DNA from: DAOTXR01 sp034435375
Lineage (GTDB): Bacteria > Chloroflexota > Anaerolineae > Aggregatilineales > UBA3940
DNA: 64,000 nucleotides
NCBI GenBank assembly: GCA_034435375.1
Contig: DAOTXR010000052.1
Location: 62,001-126,000 of the forward strand
Direction: 5' to 3'
Shown here: piece after piece, positions 17,605-24,860 of the stretch
Numbering within the stretch: the stretch's first letter is position 1
Layout: every line of letters starts with the position of its first letter
Translations under genes and position numbers: made by a program
Notes under the pieces: generated by a model
Told to the model about the DNA's origin: nothing
Seen by the model: the letters and a program-made list of their open reading frames with translations, nothing else
The model's database searches: none

Positions 17605-20331
17605 TCAGCGTGCGCCAGCCAGCGCATCGCAGGCTGGGCAGGTCCCGTTTGGACGGAGCATGGCGTAGCCTGCCTGTGGATCATTAGGCTCCCACACGGT
17701 GAAGTCTACGTTGAAGATGATCATCAGGCGCACCTTGCCGCTCTGTGAGGCCAGGACGGCTGCCTCAGCCAACCAGGCAGCCTGCTCGGCAACAGACGTA
17801 TTGGCCCCCCACGAGAAGTTGCTCGGCAGCGCCCCGTAGCCTTCTGGCGAGAGATAGCCCAGTTCGGTGAAACACAGCGGTTTTCCGAGCGTGCCATAGT
17901 ACAGGTTCAGCATGCCAAAGAAGTAACGGGTGTAGTGCTCACTGCGAGGGTCGCCAGAGGTCTGCGAGGGTGGGATGATGCCCTCATTGTAGTGAATGCC
18001 TACGCAGTCCAGATAATTCGCCGCTCCAGCGTCGCGCATCTGGGCCAGATATGCCCAATCGTCGCAGCCCTCCGGAGCACAGCCACCCCAGTACCCTGTA
18101 GGCGATGGCGCCCCTGAGATGACCATGATGTTGGGGTTGACAGCCTTGATTGCCTGATAGGCCGGAGCCAGCATGTTGGCTACGTAACTAGCCCCATTGA
18201 TCTGCCCCGTGGGCCATTCGCGGTTGAGATTCATCTCGTTCCAGACTTCAATGGCATCTGGCCCCAGCGCAGCAAGCCCTGTCAGGTAGCTGATATAGGC
18301 CGAGTAGTTGATCGTGGTAGGGTATGCAGGGCCAGGGACACTCAGCAGCACCTTAAAGCCTTTGGCATGTCCATCTTGGATTCGCCCAGCCACAGCGTTG
18401 GGATCGTCGCCCTCATTCCACTTCTGCTGAAATTTGACCCACGTCATCCCCGCCAAGCGCATCAGGTCGGGGTGGGCTAGTGTGTGTGTCTGCCCACCCA
18501 GTTCAAAGCCGCCGCTGACAATTTTGTCGCTGTTTGTAGCCTGTGTAGGCGGTTGTGGTGTCGGCGCGGATGTCCGGTTGGGATTGGGGGCGGCAGCTGT
18601 CGGGGGTGCATTTGGCGTGGGTTGGGCCGTCGGCGTCGGTGTGGGCGTGGGCAGGGCTTCCACGACTTCGACCGCCACTTCGCCACGCTGGCTCTCCTGA
18701 GCCTGTCCACGTACAGCAGCGCTGATCACATACTGGCCTGGATCGACCAGCGCCTGCCAGATGTATTGCATGAATGAAAGGTCTCCCTCTGACTCGCTGA
18801 GCTGCGTGCCGGAATTCGACTGTACTCTCCAGGCAATGGCTAGTGGCTGCGGTGCGCCCATTGGCTGTTGACTCAGGAACGCGCTCAGGCCATCGGCCAG
18901 ATTAGGCGGTGCATCAAAGTGTGCGATCCCATCCACAGCCACAGCGCCCAGCCCATACTGGCGTGCCCACGCCAGTCTGCGGCTCACACTCTCTGCCGAG
19001 ATGAGATAAGTGTGGTGCAGGCGACCTGCCTCGTCGTAGTAGGTCAGATAATTCATGCCCAGCGATTCGTCAAAACCCATCGATTCGACCTGGCCAGTCA
19101 GCGTGAGTGGCAAGGAACTGCCCACTACAAGGATGGGGTTCTGAGGATCGAGGTAGCCCGGCACAACTTCTGCGATGCCAAAATGGCTTGCCATCTCCTC
19201 GAAACTGATGGGCGTCACTGTGTCGCCTACGATGTCCACGCTTCGCGCGCTGATCAGCAGCCCTACTTTCCTGCGCTCGACCAGACCAACCATCTGAATC
19301 AAGTGGTTCTCAAGCGCACCTCCAGGCAGATAATCTGCCGGGCGATCTCCGGCTGCCAACCAGAGACGGTCGGCGTGCTGCGATAGCCCGCCCAGATCGT
19401 AGTCGGCCAACGAGGAGCTATGGATTATGACATCAAGTCGTTTGCCCTGGTCGTGCAGCGGACTGGCAAGTGCAGCTATGAAGTCAGTGTAACCCGCGCC
19501 CCCTGCAAAATCGAGCGCCAAGCCGCTATAAGAACTCGCCAATGAAACAAGCTGTTGAACTATCGAAGCCCACTGACCTGCATCATTGTAGGAGGTCAAA
19601 CCACCCTGGCGGTTGACGATCAGGGGCAGCACAGTGGATGCAGATGTAGTCGCCGGCGTGCCAGTAAGCTTCCCTGTGGCATCAATGGAGACGCCTTCGG
19701 GCAGCGCTAACCCATAAGTTGCCCCCAGGTCGGGGCCATCTTCACTGATCACCACGCCTGCGGCGAGCGCCCGCGGTGCGGCGTGGGCCGCCATCACATG
19801 GGCAGGAAAAGCCCTAATCTGAAACACAATCACCTGCCGTGCTAAGTCCAACTCGCTTGGAACGAATGTCCACTGCCCGGAAGTAACATCCCAGGCGTAG
19901 AGAGTCAGCAGAGAGAGCGGTTCCGCGCCATTGGGTATAGCCATCTCGCCGATAAGCTGGCCATCGTTGTGCGCCTCGATAGTGTAGATCGGACTGAGTG
20001 GTGTCAGTTCGGTGGGCAGCGCTGCCCGGGCCTCAGCCCAGTTCTTTCCAACGCTGTCGTCAAGGAAAGCTTCACGCGGGATGGCGCTGATGTCGACTTG
20101 CATCTGTTCCACCTCGCCGGCCAGGTGGATGGACAACCCGTCGGGGTGATAATAGGAGGGGGTACTGTGACTGAGCGTCACACGGAAACTGCCGGTCGGC
20201 TGAAACAGTGCAGACGATAACACAAACAGAACGACAGCCACAGTGATGATCAACCCTGTTGCACCTGCGGCAGCGATCCATACCCAGGCAGGGATTCGCC
20301 TGGTGTTGGTCTGGTCTTGTTTCTCGGTCAT
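17605..20331 (-). CDS. Two-module surface protein: degenerate GH18-like plus GH-A glycosidase domain (first gene of cluster)
   Basis: A 908-residue form starting at the ATG at 20331. A membrane helix (about 17-42) is followed by a beta-rich region, a GH18-like barrel in which the catalytic strand reads SGLALDFAGGAG, a PT-rich linker (about 585-630) and a GH-A domain with Glu699 (WNEMN) and Glu823 (CFTELGY). It shares the cysteine-bearing loop GGCAPEGCDDW and the C-terminal RPNGTCPAC motif. As the first minus-strand gene behind the predicted promoter at 20.4 kb, it probably heads a five-gene transcript. Intergenic gaps in the cluster are 21-106 bases. Confidence 0.84.
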   Translation of the reverse strand: MTEKQDQTNTRRIPAWVWIAAAGATGLIITVAVVLFVLSSALFQPTGSFRVTLSHSTPSYYHPDGLSIHLAGEVEQMQVDISAIPREAFLDDSVGKNWAEARAALPTELTPLSPIYTIEAHNDGQLIGEMAIPNGAEPLSLLTLYAWDVTSGQWTFVPSELDLARQVIVFQIRAFPAHVMAAHAAPRALAAGVVISEDGPDLGATYGLALPEGVSIDATGKLTGTPATTSASTVLPLIVNRQGGLTSYNDAGQWASIVQQLVSLASSYSGLALDFAGGAGYTDFIAALASPLHDQGKRLDVIIHSSSLADYDLGGLSQHADRLWLAAGDRPADYLPGGALENHLIQMVGLVERRKVGLLISARSVDIVGDTVTPISFEEMASHFGIAEVVPGYLDPQNPILVVGSSLPLTLTGQVESMGFDESLGMNYLTYYDEAGRLHHTYLISAESVSRRLAWARQYGLGAVAVDGIAHFDAPPNLADGLSAFLSQQPMGAPQPLAIAWRVQSNSGTQLSESEGDLSFMQYIWQALVDPGQYVISAAVRGQAQESQRGEVAVEVVEALPTPTPTPTAQPTPNAPPTAAAPNPNRTSAPTPQPPTQATNSDKIVSGGFELGGQTHTLAHPDLMRLAGMTWVKFQQKWNEGDDPNAVAGRIQDGHAKGFKVLLSVPGPAYPTTINYSAYISYLTGLAALGPDAIEVWNEMNLNREWPTGQINGASYVANMLAPAYQAIKAVNPNIMVISGAPSPTGYWGGCAPEGCDDWAYLAQMRDAGAANYLDCVGIHYNEGIIPPSQTSGDPRSEHYTRYFFGMLNLYYGTLGKPLCFTELGYLSPEGYGALPSNFSWGANTSVAEQAAWLAEAAVLASQSGKVRLMIIFNVDFTVWEPNDPQAGYAMLRPNGTCPACDALAGAR

Positions 20332-20424
20332 GGTTGTTGAACCTGCTAAGCAACGAAAAGGCGGCCTGCCCGTTCCTGCCGCCACCCGATTTTGCCAACC
20401 CTATAGAATGGCCATCAGTGCCGC

Positions 20425-20453
20425 ATTCTACCGTGTGGGATTCGAAACTGCAA
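20425..20453 (-). promoter_or_regulatory. Sigma-70-type promoter for the glycosidase-like cluster
   Basis: On the minus strand TTGCAG (plus 20448-20453) and TAGAAT (plus 20425-20430) are 17 bases apart. Transcription would begin near 20418, giving a leader of nearly 90 bases before the ATG at 20331. Confidence 0.5.
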
Positions 20454-20562
20454 TACCTGGCTATACGGCTGATTCCCGCTAGAAGCTGGGGACACAATGC
20501 TTGCCGGTGGATCGAAGGCGTGGTACTGTCTACGCTGCTTCTCATGAGGGAGGGTATGGCCT

Positions 20563-21465
20563 ATGACATCCCCGCAGACCCCTGAGGTCATCGACTACGA
20601 AGGCTCAAACTATCGCACGGATTTCTGGGAAGGCAAGGGCCGCGAGTACGAAGACCGTGTCGAGCGGATCGCCATCCGCCGTCTGCTGCCGCCTGTTGGA
20701 GGGCGTTTGATCGAGTTTGGGGCTGGATATGGGCGGTTGGCGCCGCTGTATGCAGGTTATGACCAGGTGGTGCTGTTCGATTACTCCCGTTCGCAGCTTG
20801 AGCATGCCTGCCAGACCTACGGTGACGAGAGATTTTTGTACGTTGCAGGCAATATCTATCAGATGCCCTTCGCGCCTGGGCAATTCGACACAGCTCTTAT
20901 GGTACGTGTGCTGCACCATATGCAGGATGCCCCGGCAGCATTGCAAGCCGTGCGCTACACCATGAAAGCGGGAGGCGTCTTCCTGTTGGAGTACGCCAAC
21001 AAGCGCAACCTGAAGGCCATTGCACGCTGGCTGCTGCGCCGGCAAGCGTGGAACCCGTTTTTGCCAGAGCCAGTGGAGTTTGTGAAGCTTCACTATGACT
21101 TTCATCCGCGCTACGTGCGCAAGACCCTCCAGACCGTCGGCTTTGAGCCAGGGCAGGTGCTGACGGTCTCGCACTTCCGGGTTGGCCTGCTCAAACGTAC
21201 AGTGCCGACGGCCATGCTTGTGGCGCTCGATTCGCTTGTCCAATGGACTGGCGGCCTATGGCAACTTTCGCCGAGCGTGTTTGTGCGTAGCGCTGCCGTC
21301 GGCAGCAATGTTCCTGCCCCGCCCGGAGCGTTCTGGCGTTGCCCGTCGTGCGGATCGTTTGACCTTGCAGAGACTGAGGTCGGGCTGATTTGTCAGGGCT
21401 GCGACGTGACATGGCGCAAATACAATGGAGTCTACGACTTTAAGCAACCCGCCGAGTCCTCGTGA
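20563..21465 (+). CDS. SAM-dependent methyltransferase with C-terminal zinc ribbon
   Basis: 300 residues with GGAGGG upstream of the ATG. The methyltransferase fold occupies about 40-180: motif I LIEFGAGYGRLAPL, acidic strand VVLFDYSRSQ, and FDTALMVRVLHHMQDAPAAL, typical of class I enzymes. From about residue 255 there is a compact zinc ribbon (FWRCPSCGSFD followed by LICQGCDVTWR) resembling Trm112/UPF0434-type modules found in tRNA- or lipid-modifying methyltransferases. The substrate is not evident. It is transcribed divergently from the glycosidase-like cluster and converges on the feo operon. Confidence 0.86.
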   Translation: MTSPQTPEVIDYEGSNYRTDFWEGKGREYEDRVERIAIRRLLPPVGGRLIEFGAGYGRLAPLYAGYDQVVLFDYSRSQLEHACQTYGDERFLYVAGNIYQMPFAPGQFDTALMVRVLHHMQDAPAALQAVRYTMKAGGVFLLEYANKRNLKAIARWLLRRQAWNPFLPEPVEFVKLHYDFHPRYVRKTLQTVGFEPGQVLTVSHFRVGLLKRTVPTAMLVALDSLVQWTGGLWQLSPSVFVRSAAVGSNVPAPPGAFWRCPSCGSFDLAETEVGLICQGCDVTWRKYNGVYDFKQPAESS

Positions 21466-21479
21466 AATCTCATCCGGAG

Positions 21480-21517
21480 CTGCAGCAGGGGCGCTCCTAG
21501 CCGTGCCCCTGCTGCAG
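21480..21517. terminator. Terminator between convergent methyltransferase and feoB genes
   Basis: A perfect 13-bp inverted repeat, CTGCAGCAGGGGC and GCCCCTGCTGCAG, encloses a 12-base loop. It lies midway between two converging genes. No strong T tract follows on either side. Confidence 0.75.
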
Positions 21518-21545
21518 GGCATATCTCGGTCGTTGCCCTCAGCCG

Positions 21546-22976
21546 TCAGGTCAATCCCAGCAGCCGTGCAACTGTCGCCACGGACAACGTCGTCATGAAG
21601 CCCAACATCAACGGCAGCGCTGTTGCGACAGCCGTCCACTTGAGGCTCTTGGTTTCACGATAGATGGTCAGGATAGTGGTACTGCACGGGTTGTGCAGCA
21701 GGCTAAACAGCATCAGATTGATGCCCGTCAGCAGCGTCCATCCGCCCATGCCGACCAGCACCTGAGCTGTCTGTTGCGCCGTGTCGAACTCAACCATCTT
21801 GCCTGGGCCGATCCCGTTGCCTGCTACCGTCAACGTCAACATTAGGATAGTTGGAATCACGATCTCATTGGCCGGGATAGCGGCTATGTAGGCCAGCAAG
21901 ATGACGCCATTCAGCCCTACCCACAGCCCGATTGGATCGAGGGTGTTCACCAGGATATGGGCCAGGCTTGCCCCGTCGATGTGAATGTTGCCCAACAGCC
22001 AAATGATCCCTCCTGCCGGGGCAGCCATAACCACGGCACGCCACAGCACGATCAGCGTGCGGTCAATCACCGAGGTGTAGAGCGTCTGCAGTAAGCGCGG
22101 TGGGCGATAGGGTGGCAGTTCCAGGCTGAAAGTTGAGGCCGTGCCCCTGAGCATAGTCCGTGACAGAAACCACGATACGGCAAAGGTGAGAGCCACGCCC
22201 GTCACGGCTACACCGACCACTGCTGCCGCCGAGACCATGCCAGCTAGTGCCGGAGGCGCCAGCGCCCCAACGAAAATTGTCGCGATCAGGATCTGAGTCG
22301 GCCAGCGTCCGTTGCACAGCGAGAAATTGTTGGTGATGATCGCGATCAGCCGCTCACGTGGGCTGTCAATGATGCGTGTGGCGACCACTCCAGCGGCGTT
22401 GCAACCAAAGCCCATCGTCATGCTCAGGGCTTGTTTGCCATGCGCGCCAGCCTTGGCGAATAGCCGATCCAGGTTGAAAGCGACCCGTGGCAGGTAGCCG
22501 AAGTCCTCGGCCAGCGTGAAGAGTGGGAAGAAAATAGCCATGGGGGGCAACATCACGCTGACCACCCAGGCCAGTCCCAAGTACACGCCATCGACCAGAA
22601 AGCCGGTCAGCCACCAGGGGACACTGGCGGCCTCGAACAGGTGATGCAGTAGATTATAAATCGTGACCAGCAGCAGGTCGGCCAGCATCTGCGAAGGAAT
22701 GTTGGCGCCTGAGATTGTGATCCACATGACCAGAGCCAGGATCAGCAACATGATGGGAAAACCCCAAACCCGGCTGGTCAGGACTCGGTCCAAGAAGCGA
22801 TCCAGATCAAAGCCAGAGCTTTCACCCTCACGCGTGACAACCCGATCGGCGATACGGGCGGCGTCAGAGTATGTCGCTTCGACCAACCGGTCATGAAAAT
22901 CGCCAACCTTTTCCCTCAGCGCCGCTGCGGCTGAGATTAGATCATCGGGTTGATGGGTGATTGATGATTCGCTCAT
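21546..22976 (-). CDS. feoB: Ferrous iron transport protein B, permease half (split FeoB)
   Basis: 476 residues matching the C-terminal membrane part of FeoB. A cytoplasmic helical stretch (about 1-65, AAALREKVGDFHDRLVEATYSDAARIADRVV) corresponds to the end of the GDI domain and linker. Hydrophobic segments then run to the C-terminus. The first gate motif, GFGCNAAGV, and the region LCNGRWPTQILIA are typical of FeoB nucleoside-gate domains. The ATG overlaps the stop of the GTPase gene in an ATGA arrangement, implying translational coupling. Together the two products make a complete FeoB for Fe(II) import across the cytoplasmic membrane. The split falls between domains. Confidence 0.92.
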   Translation of the reverse strand: MSESSITHQPDDLISAAAALREKVGDFHDRLVEATYSDAARIADRVVTREGESSGFDLDRFLDRVLTSRVWGFPIMLLILALVMWITISGANIPSQMLADLLLVTIYNLLHHLFEAASVPWWLTGFLVDGVYLGLAWVVSVMLPPMAIFFPLFTLAEDFGYLPRVAFNLDRLFAKAGAHGKQALSMTMGFGCNAAGVVATRIIDSPRERLIAIITNNFSLCNGRWPTQILIATIFVGALAPPALAGMVSAAAVVGVAVTGVALTFAVSWFLSRTMLRGTASTFSLELPPYRPPRLLQTLYTSVIDRTLIVLWRAVVMAAPAGGIIWLLGNIHIDGASLAHILVNTLDPIGLWVGLNGVILLAYIAAIPANEIVIPTILMLTLTVAGNGIGPGKMVEFDTAQQTAQVLVGMGGWTLLTGINLMLFSLLHNPCSTTILTIYRETKSLKWTAVATALPLMLGFMTTLSVATVARLLGLT

Positions 22977-23797
22977 GACACAGGCTCCGGCACCAATGGG
23001 TCAACCTGGGCAATCGTGCTACCCGGCAGAAAGCCATTGAATTCACCTTGCTGTACTGCTTTGAGGATGCGCTGGTCGCCGTCCAGAAGGCGCATGGCCA
23101 CCCACCGCGCATTCGGCAGACCGGGGAACTGTTCTTCGACCTTGTCTGCGAGCGCCTCGATGGCTTGGTTCAGAACTGGGTCATGGCTGCGGATGCGGCG
23201 TGGCTGCGACTTGATGGTCCCGCTAGCCACGTCTGCAATAGCGTCAACCAGGTCGCCGAGGCCCTCCTGCTGGCGGGCTGCGGTTGGTACTACAGGCACG
23301 CCAAGCTCGCGCGCCAGCCGGCGATGGTTGACGTGCAGGTTGTGGCGGCGGGCCTCGTCCATCAAGTTCAGGCACACCACTGCCTTGTCGGTGATCTCCA
23401 GCACCTGGAGCACCAAGTTCAGATTGCGCTCAAGGCGGGTTGCATCAACCACTATGACAGTCACATCTGGCTGACCGAATAGGATAAAGTTGCGGGCAAC
23501 CTCTTCGTCTTCGCTGGTCGAGAGCAGCGAGTATGTGCCAGGCAGGTCAACAACCTTATATCGTTTATTGCCGTAGCTGTATAATCCCTCGGCGCGGGAG
23601 ACGGTCTTGCCAGGCCAATTGCCAGTGTGTTGGCGTAATCCAGTCAGAGCATTGAAGACAGTGCTCTTGCCAGTGTTGGGATTGCCTGCCAGAGCAATCA
23701 CATAGTCCCAATTCCCTGGCTTGATGCCAAGCTGTACAAGTCGAGCATGTGGGCAGCCTGCACAGTTGACGTGGGTGGTTTGGAGTGTGACAGTCAT
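22973..23797 (-). CDS. feoB: Ferrous iron transport protein B, GTPase half (split FeoB)
   Basis: 274 residues forming the FeoB G domain and most of the GDI domain. The nucleotide-binding motifs are visible: G1 GNPNTGKS (38-45), G3 DLPG (84-87) and a G4-position NLMD (154-157). The GDI part includes ARWVAMRLLDGD. A CAGCPH motif at 12-17, as seen in some FeoB proteins, may bind metal. The protein stops where an intact FeoB would continue into the membrane domain, which is encoded by the next gene in another frame with a 4-base overlap. The start overlaps the feoA stop in the same ATGA fashion. Confidence 0.93.
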   Translation of the reverse strand: MTVTLQTTHVNCAGCPHARLVQLGIKPGNWDYVIALAGNPNTGKSTVFNALTGLRQHTGNWPGKTVSRAEGLYSYGNKRYKVVDLPGTYSLLSTSEDEEVARNFILFGQPDVTVIVVDATRLERNLNLVLQVLEITDKAVVCLNLMDEARRHNLHVNHRRLARELGVPVVPTAARQQEGLGDLVDAIADVASGTIKSQPRRIRSHDPVLNQAIEALADKVEEQFPGLPNARWVAMRLLDGDQRILKAVQQGEFNGFLPGSTIAQVDPLVPEPVS

Positions 23798-24081
23798 GCC
23801 TTATCGCTCCCTGTGTCTATTTGAATTTCGATCTGTTCTGCCTGCTGTCTGCGCAGCGCGATCATCGAACCTCGGATGCGGTAGGCAATCGGCTCCCCTA
23901 GAGGGCTGGCCATCACAGCCTCGATGCGCGTACCGGGTAGGATACCCAGATCCATAAGACGCCAGCGTTCTGCGCCCTGGGCAAGCAGATCGACAACAGT
24001 TGCCGCAGATCCGATCTTGAGGTCCGACAGGCGCAAAGCAGGCTCATCATGAGAGGAATGGATGCGTCGATTGTTAGCCAT
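23794..24081 (-). CDS. feoA: Ferrous iron transport protein A
   Basis: A 95-residue SH3-like FeoA protein: LRLSDLKIGSAATVVDLL, then RLMDLGILPGTRIEAV, the family signature, then PIAYRIRGSMIALRRQQAEQI. FeoA assists or regulates FeoB. It heads a three-gene operon with both FeoB halves, all joined by 4-base overlaps. The ATG at 24081 has only a weak AGG upstream. The upstream region holds a near-consensus promoter overlapped by an iron-box-like palindrome. Confidence 0.95.
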   Translation of the reverse strand: MANNRRIHSSHDEPALRLSDLKIGSAATVVDLLAQGAERWRLMDLGILPGTRIEAVMASPLGEPIAYRIRGSMIALRRQQAEQIEIQIDTGSDKA

Positions 24082-24132
24082 GTTTGCCTAAATTGTCTAC
24101 TTTTTATCTCGCAAACGAAACACGCTGACGTA

Positions 24133-24176
24133 TTTAGGTATGCCTAAATTATAATTCGTGACTTTAAAATTGTCAA
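24133..24176 (-). promoter_or_regulatory. feo promoter with DtxR/IdeR-like operator
   Basis: On the minus strand a perfect TTGACA (plus 24171-24176) and a perfect TATAAT (plus 24148-24153) are 17 bases apart. The palindrome TTTAGGTATGCCTAAA (24133-24148) abuts the -10 element and covers the expected start site. Its TTAGG/CCTAA arms match DtxR/IdeR iron boxes. Extra CCTAAA half-sites lie at 24087-24092 and 24186-24191. Fe(II)-bound repressor would be expected to block feo transcription when iron is plentiful; no such regulator gene lies in the window. Confidence 0.82.
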
Positions 24177-24222
24177 CACCTGTCGCCTAAAACGGTTGCG
24201 AAGAATGCCTTGCGCGAATCAA

Positions 24223-24253
24223 AAAGGCGGCCTCTGGTGACAAAGCCGCCTTT
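24223..24253 (-). terminator. Intrinsic terminator of the SWIM gene
   Basis: Minus-strand arms AAAGGCGGC and GCCGCCTTT enclose a 13-base loop and run into a T tract (TTTTT). It lies 40 bases past the stop of the SWIM-domain gene and insulates the feo promoter. Confidence 0.85.
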
Positions 24254-24291
24254 GGGCGCTCAGGTCTCGATGATTGGCTCTCGTTGCTCTC

Positions 24292-24528
24292 TCAGCTCAG
24301 TTCTGGGATCATGCCCTCGAGGATACGCTCCAGGGCCATGGTGTGGCTGCAAACACCCCGCGTCTTAAAGAAGTCACAGTCACACTGCCATCGGCCATGT
24401 TGAAAGTGCACAGTGTGTGGATTGTTGTCACCGTCGAATGTTACTGTAAACTGCTTAAAGCTGATACGACCACGCTCCTCAGCGTAGCGCTTGGCCTTCT
24501 CGATCTTGCCGATCATCCCATAATCCAT
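24292..24528 (-). CDS. Stand-alone SWIM zinc-finger mini-protein
   Basis: 78 residues, with AGGAGG eight bases before the ATG. The C-terminal half carries a SWIM finger, CDCDFFKTRGVCSHTMALERIL (Cys-x-Cys, then Cys-x-His), with the typical spacing. The N-terminal half (KAKRYAEERGRISFKQFTVTFDGDNNPHTV) resembles the strand pair preceding SWIM in longer proteins. SWIM fingers bind DNA or proteins and are usually part of recombination or helicase-associated proteins; here the finger stands alone. It has its own promoter with a palindrome in the spacer, a hairpin in the leader and a terminator, so it is a monocistronic, possibly regulated gene. Confidence 0.85.
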   Translation of the reverse strand: MDYGMIGKIEKAKRYAEERGRISFKQFTVTFDGDNNPHTVHFQHGRWQCDCDFFKTRGVCSHTMALERILEGMIPELS

Positions 24529-24589
24529 ATAGTGTGCCTCCTGGATGCGCTATGGCCCACGCGGGGAACAGCCGTGCTTAAAATACGCG

Positions 24590-24619
24590 CAAGGCACGCG
24601 GGATTCCCTGCGTGCCTTG
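24590..24619 (-). terminator. Leader hairpin before the SWIM gene (terminator or attenuator)
   Basis: Ten-base arms CAAGGCACGC and GCGTGCCTTG enclose a 10-base loop, followed on the minus strand by CGCGTATTTT. It lies between the cyclase stop and the SWIM start, downstream of the predicted SWIM promoter. It could end the cyclase transcript, attenuate the SWIM transcript, or both. The remainder of 24529-24860 holds the promoter and no further gene. Confidence 0.55.
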
Positions 24620-24670
24620 AAGCACCCTCTGATTCAATTGGGTGTGCGTTTCTGCCCTCATATTGGTTAC

Positions 24671-24700
24671 AGTATAGGATGGAATCCATCCAAAAGTCAA
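24671..24700 (-). promoter_or_regulatory. Promoter of the SWIM gene with palindromic spacer
   Basis: On the minus strand TTGACT (plus 24695-24700) and TATACT (plus 24671-24676) are 18 bases apart. The spacer contains the near-perfect palindrome GGATGGAATCCATCC (24677-24691), a good candidate operator placed where a bound protein would block RNA polymerase. Confidence 0.6.
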
Positions 24701-24860
24701 CCTCTCTTTAAGATGTATGGGCTACGCTTATCTGACGTTATCTGCATGATATCTCGTCGCTGATAGGGTATTCCACGGTACTGGGGGGTTAACCCAGGCA
24801 TGCCAATTGTCTCCCCTGTGCTGTGACATGAGCGGTGGAGTTAAGACGAATGACGATAAA

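Noticed and set aside
9196..20331. Prophage or integrated plasmid around the glycosidase-like cluster
   Set aside because: There is no integrase, phage structural gene or attachment repeat; tRNA-Pro at 6.5 kb has no visible duplicate end.
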